A DNA stretch of 64,000 nt from JACVRW01 sp963819115 (GCA_963819115.1 CAWFUR010000011.1:124001-188000), one strand, 5' to 3'; numbered from the stretch's first letter, positions 33,159-42,400 are shown. Notes: generated by a model from the sequence alone, not told the origin. Made by a program: numbers and translations.

Positions 33159-34754
33159 ATGGCCACCACCCAGAGGGCAGCCGCCGACACCCTCGTCGCG
33201 CGCCCGCCGCTCCGCACGCTCGTCGAGGACCTGAACGCTCGCCGTGAGGTCGCCCGCCTCGGCGGTGGCGAGGAGCGGATCGCCCGCCAGCACGCCCAGG
33301 AGAAGCTCACCGCCCGCGAGCGGCTCGCGCTGCTGATCGACGAGGGCACGTTCTGCGAGATCGGCATCCACGCGCGGCCGCACTTCTCCGCCCGGGCCAT
33401 GGACGGCAAGGAGGCGCCCGCCGACGGGGTGGTCACGGGCTACGGCAAGGTGGACGGCCGCATGGTGGCGGTGGCCGCCTACGACTTCACCGTCATGGCC
33501 GGCTCGATGGGCATGACGGGCGAGCTGAAGATGGCCCGGCTCCGCGAGATGGCGCTCCAGAAGCGCATGCCGCTGATCTGGCTGCTGGACTCCGCCGGCG
33601 CGCGGATCCAGGAGGCGGCGGGCTCGCTGTTCGCGGGCTCCGGGCACCTCTTCCGCGAGGAGGTGGTGATGAGCGGCGTCGTGCCCCAGGTGGCGGCGCT
33701 GATGGGGCCGTGCGCCGCGGGGACCGCGTACATCCCCGGCCTGGCGGACTTCGTTCCGATGGTGAAGGGCCGCGGCTCGATGGCCCTCGCGGGACCGCAC
33801 CTGACCAAGGCCGTGACCGGAGAGGACGTGACCCAGGAGGAGCTGGGCGGCTCGCGCGTGCACACGCGTGTGTCCGGCGTGGGCGACCTGGAGGTGGACT
33901 CCGACGAGGACTGCATCGAGGCCATCAGGAGCTACCTCTCCTACATGCCGCGGAGCTGCGACGAGGCGCCGCCGATCCGCGAGTCCTCCGATCCGCCCGA
34001 CCGCCGTGACGAGGGGCTGCTGGACATCCTGCCCGAGTCCCCGCGCCACCCTTACGACATGTATGACGTGATCTGCCGGATCGTGGACGACGGCGAGTGG
34101 TTCGACCTCAAGCCGCGCTGGGCGCGCACGATCATCACCTGCCTGGCCCGCATGGGTGGCCGGCCGGTGGGGATCGTGGCCAACCAGCCGCGCCACCTGG
34201 GCGGCATCCTCGAGAACGACTCCGCGGACAAGGCGGCCCGCTTCATCAACCTCTGCGACGCCTACGGCATCCCGCTGCTCTTCCTCATGGACGTGCCCGG
34301 CTTCATGGTGGGCACGAAGGTGGAGCGCGCCGGAATCATCCGCCACGGCGCGAAGATGCTCTACGCCGTGTCACGGGCCACGGTGCCGAAGGTCACCGTG
34401 ATCGTCCGTAAGGCCTACGGCGCCGGGTACTACGTGATGTGCGGCAAGGCGTACGAGCCGGATCTGATCGTGGCCTGGCCCAGCGCGGAGATCTCGGTGA
34501 TGGGCCCCGAGGGCGCGGTGAACATCATCTTCCGCAAGCAGATCGAGGCGGCCGAGGACCCGGACGCGGCCCGCGCCGAGATGATCGAGGGGATCCGGGC
34601 CACGATCGACCCCTACATCGCCGCCGGCAATGCCCTCATCGACGATGTGATCGACCCCCGCGAGACGCGGCCCACCGTGATCAGAGCGCTGGAGATGGCG
34701 GCCACCAAGCAGGTGCTGCGTCCCCACAAGAAACATGGAGTGATGCCTGTATGA
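33159..34754 (+). CDS. Acyl-CoA carboxylase, carboxyltransferase (beta) subunit
   Basis: The 531-residue protein is a PccB/AccD-type carboxyltransferase: KLTARERLALLIDEGTF at the N-terminus, DSAGARIQE, then a C-terminal half with RKAYGAGYYVMCG and AWPSAEISVMGPEGAVNI. It transfers CO2 from carboxybiotin to an acyl-CoA. It would need a biotin carboxylase (not in the window) and a carrier; the small carrier at 7306 is a candidate. A GGAGG site precedes the ATG. It overlaps the BKACE gene by ATGA. Confidence 0.93.
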   Translation: MATTQRAAADTLVARPPLRTLVEDLNARREVARLGGGEERIARQHAQEKLTARERLALLIDEGTFCEIGIHARPHFSARAMDGKEAPADGVVTGYGKVDGRMVAVAAYDFTVMAGSMGMTGELKMARLREMALQKRMPLIWLLDSAGARIQEAAGSLFAGSGHLFREEVVMSGVVPQVAALMGPCAAGTAYIPGLADFVPMVKGRGSMALAGPHLTKAVTGEDVTQEELGGSRVHTRVSGVGDLEVDSDEDCIEAIRSYLSYMPRSCDEAPPIRESSDPPDRRDEGLLDILPESPRHPYDMYDVICRIVDDGEWFDLKPRWARTIITCLARMGGRPVGIVANQPRHLGGILENDSADKAARFINLCDAYGIPLLFLMDVPGFMVGTKVERAGIIRHGAKMLYAVSRATVPKVTVIVRKAYGAGYYVMCGKAYEPDLIVAWPSAEISVMGPEGAVNIIFRKQIEAAEDPDAARAEMIEGIRATIDPYIAAGNALIDDVIDPRETRPTVIRALEMAATKQVLRPHKKHGVMPV

Positions 34755-35641
34755 GCCGTTTCGAGGATCCCGCGATCATCACCTGCTCGATCTCGGGCGC
34801 GGTGGCCAACCGGGACCAGTGCCCGGCCATTCCCTACACGCCGGATGAGTACGCGGAGGAGGCCCGGCGCGCGGTGGACGAGGGCTGCTCGATGATCCAC
34901 ATCCACGCCCGCACCCCGGACGGCGTGCCGTCGTACGAGATCGAGGACTTCCGCGCGATCACCGAGGCCATCCGCGCCGCGGTGGACGACGTGATCATCA
35001 ACTACTCCACGGGCGCGATCGGGATCCCGATCGAGAAGCGCATCGCCTACCTGCGCGAGCTGCGCCCGGACGTGGCCGCGCTGAACATGAGCTCGATGAA
35101 CTACGCCAAGTACTCGCGCTCGCGCAAGGACTTCGTCTTCAAGGCCGTGTTCGAGAACTCGTTCGACACGATCATCGCCTTCCTCGAGGCCATGAACGAG
35201 ATCGGGATCCGGCCCGAGCACGAGTGCTTCGACTCGGGCCACGTGGCCAACCTCGACCCCCTGATCGACATGGGGCTGCTCAGCGAGCCGCTCCAGGTGT
35301 CGTGCGTGATGGGCGTGAACGGCGGCATACGGCCCACGCCCAGGAACCTCGCCTTCATGGCCGACCAGGTGCCCGGTGGCCCCGACGGCCCGAACAACTG
35401 GGGCGTGATCGGGATAAGCCGCGACCAGTGGCGGCTGGTGGCCGCCTCGGCCGCGCTGGGCGGCAACGTGCGCGTCGGGCTGGAGGACAACTTCTACCTC
35501 CCCGGGGGCGAGATGGCGGGGTCGAACGGGGACCTGATCGCCCGCGCCCGGCGGATCGTGGAGGACGTCGGCCGGCGCCCGGCCACCGTGGCCGAGGCGC
35601 GCGAGCGGCTGGCCGTGCCCGCTCGGGAGGTGGCCGCTTGA
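34751..35641 (+). CDS. BKACE-family beta-keto acid cleavage enzyme (DUF849)
   Basis: The 296-residue protein has the BKACE blocks: ITCSISGAVANRDQCPAIPYTP (given here as ITCSISGAV and PAIPYTP), the zinc motif IHIHARTPDG, FDSGHV and GLEDNFYLPGG. Known members condense a beta-keto acid with acetyl-CoA, giving acetoacetate and a new acyl-CoA. The substrate class cannot be fixed without the pocket residues. It is translationally coupled to the carboxylase subunit (ATGA) and to the racemase (TTGA). Confidence 0.92.
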   Translation: MSRFEDPAIITCSISGAVANRDQCPAIPYTPDEYAEEARRAVDEGCSMIHIHARTPDGVPSYEIEDFRAITEAIRAAVDDVIINYSTGAIGIPIEKRIAYLRELRPDVAALNMSSMNYAKYSRSRKDFVFKAVFENSFDTIIAFLEAMNEIGIRPEHECFDSGHVANLDPLIDMGLLSEPLQVSCVMGVNGGIRPTPRNLAFMADQVPGGPDGPNNWGVIGISRDQWRLVAASAALGGNVRVGLEDNFYLPGGEMAGSNGDLIARARRIVEDVGRRPATVAEARERLAVPAREVAA

Positions 35642-36864
35642 CCGGCGCCCTGGAAGGCGTGCGGGTCCTCGACCTGTCGCGCCTTCTGCCCGGAGGCTTC
35701 TGCTCGCTCCTCCTGGCCGACTTCGGCGCCGAGGTGCTGAAGGTGGAGGACACCGGCATGGGCGACTACATCCGCTGGTCCACGCCCCATTACGAGGGGG
35801 CCGAGGAGTCGGCGAAGTCGGCGCTCTTCCTCGCCCTGAACCGGGGCAAGCGATCGATCCGCCTGAACCTCAAGGAGGAGTCCGGGCGCGAGGTGCTGCT
35901 GCGGCTGGTGCGCGAGTACGACGTGGTGCTGGAGTCGTTCCGCCCCGGCGTGATGGATCGCCTGGGCGTGGGCTACGAGCGCCTCCGCGAGGAGAACCCG
36001 CGGATCGTGTACTGCGCCATCACCGGGTACGGGCAGGACGGTCCCTACACCGCCCGTTCCGGACACGACATGAACTACCTCGGTCTGGCCGGGTTGCTCG
36101 GGCTGACCGGCGATGCCGACGGACCGCCGGTGCAGGCGGCGGGGCAGATCGCCGACGTGGGCGGCGGCGCGCTCACCGCGGCGTTCGGGATCCTGGCCGC
36201 GCTGCGCGAGCGGGACCGTTCCGGCGAGGGCCAGCTCGTGGACATCTCGATGTTCGATGGCGCGCTGTCATGGCTCGCCCTGGTGGCCGCGCGTTACCTC
36301 GCTGAGGACGTGGTGCCGAAGCGCGGAACGCTCGAGCTTGCGGGCAGCCTGATCTGTTACCGGCCCTACGCCTGCGGCGACGGCTGGGTCACCCTGGGTG
36401 CCCTGGAGCCCAAGTTCTGGCAGGCCTGGTGCCGCGGAGTCGAGCGGGAGGATCTGGTGCAGCATCAGTTCGATGCTCCCGGCACGCCCGCGCACGCGGA
36501 GGTGGAGCGGATCTTCATGGAGCGCACGCGTGAGGAGTGGAGCGAGTTCGCCTCCCATCACGATTGCTGCCTCGAGCCCGTGCTCGACCTGGACGAGGCG
36601 CTGGACTCGGAGCTCGTCCGCGCGCGGGGGATGGTGGTGGAGCTGGATCAGCCCGGCGCCGAGGGCGTGCGGCTCCTGGGCGTGCCGGTGAAGCTGTCCC
36701 GTACGCCCGGCGCCCCCGCGGGGCCCGGGCCGACGCTGGGCGAGCACACGTCCGAGGTGCTCGAGGCGCTCGGCTACGACGAGGCGCAGGTCGCGGCCCT
36801 GAGGGAGTCCGGCGCGGTGGCGGGTCCCGCCGGGGAGGGTGCCCGCGGGAGCTTCCTCGGGTGA
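35638..36864 (+). CDS. Family III CoA-transferase fold, AMACR-like
   Basis: The 408-residue CaiB/BaiF-fold protein contains RSGHDMNYLGLAG and QIADVGGGALTA. In alpha-methylacyl-CoA racemase the equivalent His of GHDINY and Asp of the following GDFGGG block are the two catalytic bases, so racemase or epimerase activity on a 2-methylacyl-CoA is likelier than CoA transfer. The start is TTG inside the TTGA overlap with BKACE; the stop overlaps merR as GTGA. Confidence 0.87.
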   Translation: MTGALEGVRVLDLSRLLPGGFCSLLLADFGAEVLKVEDTGMGDYIRWSTPHYEGAEESAKSALFLALNRGKRSIRLNLKEESGREVLLRLVREYDVVLESFRPGVMDRLGVGYERLREENPRIVYCAITGYGQDGPYTARSGHDMNYLGLAGLLGLTGDADGPPVQAAGQIADVGGGALTAAFGILAALRERDRSGEGQLVDISMFDGALSWLALVAARYLAEDVVPKRGTLELAGSLICYRPYACGDGWVTLGALEPKFWQAWCRGVEREDLVQHQFDAPGTPAHAEVERIFMERTREEWSEFASHHDCCLEPVLDLDEALDSELVRARGMVVELDQPGAEGVRLLGVPVKLSRTPGAPAGPGPTLGEHTSEVLEALGYDEAQVAALRESGAVAGPAGEGARGSFLG

Positions 36865-37556
36865 GCGAGAACGGGCTCCTGAAGATGAAGCAGCTGGCCG
36901 AGCAGAGCGGGGTCAGCGCCGGGACGATCAAGCACTACCTGCGCGAGGGCCTGCTGCCGGAGCCGGTCAAGACCTCGCGCAACATGGCGTACTACCCGCC
37001 CGAGTTCGTGGAGCGCATCCGGCTGATCAAGCAGCTCCAGGAGGAGCGCTTCATGCCGCTGAAGCTGATCCGCTCGATGCTGGAGGACGATCCCGAGCGG
37101 GCAGGGGCCCTCGTGGAGCTGGAGGACCGCATCCTCGAGAAGGCGCGCCAGCGGGAGGGGAGCCGCGTGTCGGGGGCCGAGCTGCGGCGGCGCTACGACA
37201 TCCCCAAGGAGGTGCTCGACCGCCTGGGCGAGCTCGAGGTGCTCACGCCCACCGGCCGCGGATACGCCCGCCGCGACGTGGAGATCGTGGAGGCCATCAG
37301 CCGCTTCCGGGCCGGCGGGTACGACGAGCGGATCGGCTTCACCGTCTACGACACCCTGCGCTACAAGCGGGCGCTCGAACAGCTGGTGAAGGAGGAGGTG
37401 CAGGTGCTGATGGACCGGCTCGCGGGTGAGCTCGAGCCCGACCGCGCGGCCGAGCTGATCGAGGCCGGGGCCGAGCCGCTGCGCGACCTGATCGCCGCCC
37501 TGCACCAGAAGCTGCTGGTGGCCGAGCTGCGCAGCCAGCGTGCCGCCCGCGGCTGA
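36861..37556 (+). CDS. MerR-family transcriptional regulator
   Basis: The 231-residue protein has an N-terminal MerR winged helix (MKQLAEQSGVSAGTIKHYLREGLLP, here in one idea: QSGVSAGTIKHYLREG plus NMAYYPPEFVERI) and a long helical region. No cysteine cluster for metal sensing is visible. It closes the carboxylase-BKACE-racemase unit with a GTGA overlap and is the prime candidate local regulator, comparable to MerR proteins that control acyl-CoA catabolism elsewhere. Confidence 0.9.
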   Translation: MSENGLLKMKQLAEQSGVSAGTIKHYLREGLLPEPVKTSRNMAYYPPEFVERIRLIKQLQEERFMPLKLIRSMLEDDPERAGALVELEDRILEKARQREGSRVSGAELRRRYDIPKEVLDRLGELEVLTPTGRGYARRDVEIVEAISRFRAGGYDERIGFTVYDTLRYKRALEQLVKEEVQVLMDRLAGELEPDRAAELIEAGAEPLRDLIAALHQKLLVAELRSQRAARG

Positions 37557-37557
37557 C

Positions 37558-38601
37558 GTGACAGATATCCGCTCCCCCTCCTCCCGGATGCGGTGGCAGG
37601 CCGACTGGTGCGACCGCCTCGGGTCTCCCCTCTACGGCGACCTGCTGCGGCACTCGGCAGACGACGCCGACGCGGGCGGCCCGGTGGCGCGGGCCCTCGC
37701 CGGACACGAGAACGATCCGATCGAGTCCATGCTCCAGCTGCGGTTCATGGGCGCGATGCACCGGCTGGCCCTGGCCGGGAGAGCGCCGGACCTGGCCGCC
37801 GCCTACCCGTCCTGCGGCGGGCACGGCGACCCGGAGCGGGCGTGGCCGGCCTTCCTCCACACGCTCGGTGACCGGATGGAGGAGGTGCGCGGCCATGTGG
37901 AGCGCCCCGTGCAGACCAACGAGGTGGGACGCTCGCGCGCGCTCGCGTGCGGGTTCCTCTGGCTGGCGGCGGAGACCGGGCTGCCGCTGCGCCTGCTCGA
38001 GCTGGGGTCGAGCGCCGGACTGAACCTGCGCTGGGACTCGTTCCACTACCACTCGGGCACGCTGGAGTTCGGCGACCCCGGCTCCCCGGTCGACTTCAGG
38101 GACTTCCTGATCTCGGGCTCCCCGCCCGTGTCCCAACGGGTGGAGGTGGCGGGGCGCAACGGGTGCGACCCCCGGCCGGTGGACCTGACGACCGAGGACG
38201 GGGTGCTCACCCTTCGCTCCTACCTCTGGGCCGACCAGGTGGACCGCCTCGAGCTGCTGGACGGCGCCATCGCCGTGGCCCGCCACGTGCCCGCGGAGGT
38301 GGAACGGGCGGACACCGTCGAGTGGCTGCGGGGCCGGCTGTCCGGTGCGGCGCCCGGAGCGTGCCGAGTGGTGTTCCACTCGATCGTCATGCAGTACGTG
38401 GAGGAGGCGGAGCGTGAACGGATCGCGGCGGCGATCGCGGACGCGGGGTCGCGGGCCACGGACGACTCGCCCATCGCCCGCCTGGAGCTCGAGCCCGGCG
38501 GGGAGGAGGCCGAGCTGCGCGTGACGCTGTGGCCGGGAGGAGAGCGGCGCGTGCTCGGACACGCCGGCTACCACGGCGTGCCGGTGCGTTGGACCGCCTG
38601 A
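37558..38601 (+). CDS. DUF2332 family protein
   Basis: The 347-residue protein has the features of DUF2332: an N-terminal helical region with LQLRFMGAMHRLALAG, PVQTNEVGRSRAL, LLELGSSAGLNLRWD and VVFHSIVMQYV. The ELGSSAGLNL stretch resembles the SAM-binding loop of Rossmann methyltransferases, but methylation is not demonstrated for this family. I prefer the GTG at 37558 to the one at 37540, which overlaps merR. Confidence 0.85.
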   Translation: MTDIRSPSSRMRWQADWCDRLGSPLYGDLLRHSADDADAGGPVARALAGHENDPIESMLQLRFMGAMHRLALAGRAPDLAAAYPSCGGHGDPERAWPAFLHTLGDRMEEVRGHVERPVQTNEVGRSRALACGFLWLAAETGLPLRLLELGSSAGLNLRWDSFHYHSGTLEFGDPGSPVDFRDFLISGSPPVSQRVEVAGRNGCDPRPVDLTTEDGVLTLRSYLWADQVDRLELLDGAIAVARHVPAEVERADTVEWLRGRLSGAAPGACRVVFHSIVMQYVEEAERERIAAAIADAGSRATDDSPIARLELEPGGEEAELRVTLWPGGERRVLGHAGYHGVPVRWTA

Positions 38602-38669
38602 GCCGGCTCTTACGGCATCCATAGCGCGCTCACAGCCGGCTCACAGGGTCGGGTGGTGTCCTCCTAGCC

Positions 38670-38900
38670 ATGACCACGACCACGGAACGACGGCAGCCTC
38701 GGTATCGGCGCTCCCGGCCCCGTGGCAGCGAGATACGCCGCCTCATCGCCGAGCTGAAGCAGCTCACGCGAGCAGCGGACCGCCTGCGCCTCGAGGGCGG
38801 CGACGCGGCGGCGCTCTCGGCCAGGCTGGTCGACATCGAGCGAAAGCAGTCTCAGCTCGCCGAGGTGGTCCGGCGCGATCCGACGTTCGCGGGAGGGTGA
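38670..38900 (+). CDS. Small basic helical protein, unknown
   Basis: The 76-residue product is rich in Arg at the N-terminus, then predicted helical with heptad-like Leu spacing (IRRLIAELKQLTRAADRLRL). No family is recognised. The ATG follows CCTCCTAGCC, which is not a ribosome site; a short direct repeat, CAGCCGGCTCACAG-like, lies about 30 bp upstream. Its TGA is 1 bp before the next ATG, so the two small genes are probably co-translated. Confidence 0.55.
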   Translation: MTTTTERRQPRYRRSRPRGSEIRRLIAELKQLTRAADRLRLEGGDAAALSARLVDIERKQSQLAEVVRRDPTFAGG

Positions 38901-38901
38901 G

Positions 38902-39162
38902 ATGCCCGCCACCGCAACCGCCACCTCCCCGAACCTGGCCGCCCGGAGGCGGTTCCCGGCGCGGCGGCGCGCCGTCGGGTGCCCGCCCAGGGAGGTGCCG
39001 GCGGTGGAGCGCGCCTATGACGACCACGCCCAGCGGGGTCTCGAGCACTACGACGCGGTTGCGGCCACCGCGGTGCAACTCCGGATGAGCGTGCACCAGG
39101 TCGAGCGTGTGCTCGCGACCCGCGCGCCGGCGCCCACTCTTCTCGCTGGAGCCCGCCGGTGA
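38902..39162 (+). CDS. Small protein, unknown
   Basis: The 86-residue product has an Arg/Ala/Pro-rich first half and a second half with AYDDHAQRGLEHYDAVAATAVQL and SVHQVERVLA (first piece shortened here: AYDDHAQRGLEHYDAV). It could be a small helix-turn-helix-like protein, but I cannot assign a family. A GGAGGGTGAG ribosome site overlaps the end of the preceding gene. Confidence 0.5.
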   Translation: MPATATATSPNLAARRRFPARRRAVGCPPREVPAVERAYDDHAQRGLEHYDAVAATAVQLRMSVHQVERVLATRAPAPTLLAGARR

Positions 39163-39276
39163 CCGACCTACCCACCCGGGGGGCCTCGGGGTGGCGATAT
39201 CGGGGGATCGGTCCTAGTTTGAGATTTGGCCTCTCACGTGCCGGACTCGGTCGGCCTTGGCGGGGACCTGTGACAC

Positions 39277-41745
39277 ATGGGCGAGCTGAAGAGAGCACTT
39301 CTCCGATCCCGGCTGGCGCTTGCCGGCGTCGTGGCCATGCTGTGCCTGGGCGCGGGCCTGGGCGCGGCACTCGTGCTGTCGGGTCCGAGCTCCGCAGGGT
39401 CGGGCTCCGCCGGGCCGGGCCTCCGTTCGCTGGAGGCCGCCGCACCTGTCGCGCCTCATGCCCACAGCCGGCAGACCGGCGTGCCCGGGATGAGCGAGCG
39501 CGAGCTGCGCGCCTTCGAGACGGCGACGCTCGGCCCCGAGCACGCCCAGGAACACGCCGAGATGAGGCGCGAGCTCCGCCTCCATCCACCCAAGCCCGAC
39601 CCGAAGGGAGTCGCCCGCGAGCAGAGGGCGGCCACCGTCGCGGCGGCCGAGGCGGGCACGCCGGCCGAGATCGGACGCTGGGACTTCAGCGCCACCAAGA
39701 CGCTCCCGATCGTCGCGATCCATGCCGCCCTGCTGCCCACCGGCAAGGTCATGTTCTTCTCCTATCCGCTGGTGCCCGAGTGGAAGAACTCCGCCGAGGC
39801 CTACCTCTGGGATCCGGCCACGGGCACGGTCACGCGCAAGGACCCGCCGCTCGCGCTTGACCCCAAGGACGGCGTGATGAAGCCGGCCAACATCTGGTGC
39901 GCGGGACACACCTTCACCGCCGACGGCGAGCTCCTGGTGTTTGGCGGGAACCTCGACTTCGAGAGCGGGCCCACGGGCTGGAAGGGCCTGAACAAGGTCT
40001 ACACCTTCAATCCGTTCACCGAGACCTGGCGCGAGCAGCCCGAGATGGCGCACGGCCGCTGGTACCCGTCGGGTGTCCGCATGGCCGACGGCCGGATCCC
40101 GATCATGAGCGGGCTGGACGAGACCGGCACCAACGTGATGGACGAGGACGTGGAGATGTTCACCCCACCGGCCACCGCCGGCGGGGTGGGCGCGATCAGC
40201 CTGATCGGCAAGACGAGCGACACCGTGGTCGGGCTCCCGCCCACCGGCGGCTACTACCCGCACATGTTCGCCATGCCCTCGGGCCGTGCGTTCATCGTGG
40301 GGCCGCAGGCACATCAGAGCTGGTTCATGGACCCGCCCGGTGCCTCGAGCTTCGGGTGGGACAAGGCGCCGAACCTGAACCAGCGCCGCATCTGGGGCAC
40401 GGCGGTGCCCCTCCCGGGCGGCACCGGCGGCTCGACGAAGATCATGGCGCTCGGCGGCAGCACGGTGGACGAGATGCTTCCGTCCTCCAACACCACGGAG
40501 GTGTTTGACGAGACGAATCCGTCCTCGGGCTGGACGTACGCACCCCCGATGAACATCGGCCGTGGGCACGCGAACACGGTGCTCCTGCCCGACGGCTCGA
40601 TGGTCGAGGTGGGCGGCGGCGTGGGCCGCGACAACACCTACGGGTCGCCGCTCCACGCGGCCAACGAGGACCAGAAGCAGGTGGAGCTGTGGAACCCGCT
40701 CACCGGTGCCTGGCGCCTCGGCCCGGCCCAGGCGGAGAACCGCGCCTACCACTCCACCGCCCTGCTCCTGCCCGACGGCCGCGTGATGTCCGCCGGTGAC
40801 GAATGGCACGCCGCGGGCGGGGTCACGGGCACCGGCGCCGGCGCCGGCGACACCGCCGAGATCTACGAGCCGCCCTACCTCTTCAAGGGCCCGCGGCCCA
40901 CCATCGCGTCGGCGCCGGCGGAGATCAGGGTGGGGTCGGGCTTCGGCGTTCAGACCCGGGACACGGACGTGAGCAAGGCGGTGCTCGTGGCGCCCGGATC
41001 GGTCACGCATGCCGTGGACATGAACCAGCGCCTGATCCCGCTGGCACTGACCCGGCGCACCGACTGCGTGGACCTGGCGGCGCCGCCCAACGCCAATGCC
41101 GCGCCGCCCGGCTACTACATGCTCTTCCTGCTGAACGACAAGGGCGTGCCTTCGGTGGCCAAGTTCGTGAAGCTGCGCGCCGGGGGAGCCGTGCCCGACG
41201 ACTGCGCGAGCCTGCCTCCGCTCTCGCCGCTCCCGCCGGATCCCCCCGACCCGCCGGATCCGCCGAACCCGCCCGATCCGCCGAACCCCCCGAAGCCGCC
41301 CACGCCCCCGGTCCGGCCGATCCCGCACGACCCGCTGCCGCCGAAGCCGCCGGCCCCTCCGGTGAACCGCGCACCGGCCATCAGCAGGCTGAAGCTCACG
41401 GGCACGAGGCTCAGCCTGCGCCTGACCGAGCCCGCGAAGCTCCGGCTCTCGTTCGAGCGCAAGCGCCAGAACAGGAGCGGCAGTGCCTCCTGGTGGGCCA
41501 AGCTGAGGACGACGATCACGGTGGGGGGCAAGAGCGGGGCGAACACCCTCTCGTTCAACGCCCGCAGGCGCGGGTTAGCTCCGGGCAGCTACCGGCTCAC
41601 CGTGCGCGCCACCGATTCCTCGGGCAAGCGCTCGGCTCCGGTGTCCGTCCGCTTCCGGGTCGCTGCCCGGAGCGGGAGCCACGCGCGGTCCTCGGCGTTC
41701 GCGTCGAGAGTCGCCGGGCTCGACGTGTTCTCGCGCCTGGCCTGA
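39277..41745 (+). CDS. Secreted galactose/glyoxal-oxidase-like copper radical oxidase
   Basis: After a signal anchor (residues 8-35) the protein has a kelch-type propeller and a DUF1929 domain. The galactose-oxidase copper site is intact: Cys208 (IWCAGHTF), Tyr263 (GRWYPSG), Tyr491-His492 (NRAYHST) and His578 (SVTHAVDMNQRLIPL). Cys208 and Tyr263 should form the thioether cofactor. A Pro-rich linker (PPDPPNPP repeats, about residues 650-705) leads to a beta-rich C-terminal domain of about 110 residues. It would oxidise an alcohol or aldehyde and release H2O2 outside the cell. Confidence 0.88.
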   Translation: MGELKRALLRSRLALAGVVAMLCLGAGLGAALVLSGPSSAGSGSAGPGLRSLEAAAPVAPHAHSRQTGVPGMSERELRAFETATLGPEHAQEHAEMRRELRLHPPKPDPKGVAREQRAATVAAAEAGTPAEIGRWDFSATKTLPIVAIHAALLPTGKVMFFSYPLVPEWKNSAEAYLWDPATGTVTRKDPPLALDPKDGVMKPANIWCAGHTFTADGELLVFGGNLDFESGPTGWKGLNKVYTFNPFTETWREQPEMAHGRWYPSGVRMADGRIPIMSGLDETGTNVMDEDVEMFTPPATAGGVGAISLIGKTSDTVVGLPPTGGYYPHMFAMPSGRAFIVGPQAHQSWFMDPPGASSFGWDKAPNLNQRRIWGTAVPLPGGTGGSTKIMALGGSTVDEMLPSSNTTEVFDETNPSSGWTYAPPMNIGRGHANTVLLPDGSMVEVGGGVGRDNTYGSPLHAANEDQKQVELWNPLTGAWRLGPAQAENRAYHSTALLLPDGRVMSAGDEWHAAGGVTGTGAGAGDTAEIYEPPYLFKGPRPTIASAPAEIRVGSGFGVQTRDTDVSKAVLVAPGSVTHAVDMNQRLIPLALTRRTDCVDLAAPPNANAAPPGYYMLFLLNDKGVPSVAKFVKLRAGGAVPDDCASLPPLSPLPPDPPDPPDPPNPPDPPNPPKPPTPPVRPIPHDPLPPKPPAPPVNRAPAISRLKLTGTRLSLRLTEPAKLRLSFERKRQNRSGSASWWAKLRTTITVGGKSGANTLSFNARRRGLAPGSYRLTVRATDSSGKRSAPVSVRFRVAARSGSHARSSAFASRVAGLDVFSRLA

Positions 41746-41752
41746 CCCCCGG

Positions 41753-42400
41753 CTACTCGAGCCAGTCGGTGTGGAACCGTGGGCTCACGTGAATGTCGAT
41801 CTGGCGCAGGCGCCCCGGCCCGGTGTTCGTGAACGCGTGGGGCTTGCCGGGGGAGAGGATCACGATCTCGCCGGCACGCACGATCCGCTCGGCAAGCCCC
41901 AGCCGGAAGGTGGCCTCGCCCTCCTGGACGATCAGGATCTCCTCGTAGGGGTGGCTGTGTAGCCGCGGCCCGCTGCCGGGGGGCGCGTCCACGAGCACGA
42001 GCGTGACGCTCGCGCCGTGATCGGCCCCCACGAGCTCGTGGGCGATGTTGCTGAAGGGCAGCTCGCCCACCCGCAGCGCGGTCACGCCGTAGCCGTCCTC
42101 CTGGAGCTCGTCCTCCACGGCGATGGGGTCGAAGCGCGCCTCGCCGGCCGAAGGGATGCCGAGCGCGCGCAGCTCCGCGAGCACCTCCGCGTCGGTCCCT
42201 GCCTCGGCGAGGACCGTGAGGAACGCCTCGGGGCTCACCCGGAGCCGCGCCAGGCATGTCTGATCCACCGGGCAGGGGTGCACCACGTCGCCGAGCGTGC
42301 CAGCCAGCTTGGCGCGGCCCTTGTCGATCATCCGGGGCAGCCACACGTAGCCGTCCAGCACGGCCTCCATCGGACGGGGCTCTTCGCGTGTCAGGTCCAC
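41753..42400 (-). CDS. DUF5069-cupin fusion protein
   Basis: The first 95 residues match DUF5069 (LDGYVWLPRMIDKGRAKLAG, given as GYVWLPRMIDKGRA). The last 110 form a cupin barrel with LHSHPYEEILIVQEG and PGKPHAFTNTG, whose two His, one Glu and later His can bind a metal. The fusion suggests a small-molecule sensor or dioxygenase-like activity; function is unknown. It lies 12 bp after the alcohol dehydrogenase gene, so co-transcription is likely. Confidence 0.8.
   Translation of the reverse strand: MDLTREEPRPMEAVLDGYVWLPRMIDKGRAKLAGTLGDVVHPCPVDQTCLARLRVSPEAFLTVLAEAGTDAEVLAELRALGIPSAGEARFDPIAVEDELQEDGYGVTALRVGELPFSNIAHELVGADHGASVTLVLVDAPPGSGPRLHSHPYEEILIVQEGEATFRLGLAERIVRAGEIVILSPGKPHAFTNTGPGRLRQIDIHVSPRFHTDWLE

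Noticed and set aside
33268..33284. R1 repeat fragment (GGCGAGGAGCGGA)
   Set aside because: It is inside the acyl-CoA carboxylase coding region in a conserved segment, lacks the hairpin and is explained by codon use.
39214..41328. A 704-codon minus-strand ORF over the oxidase gene
   Set aside because: Antisense shadow; the plus-strand protein has the complete galactose-oxidase copper site.
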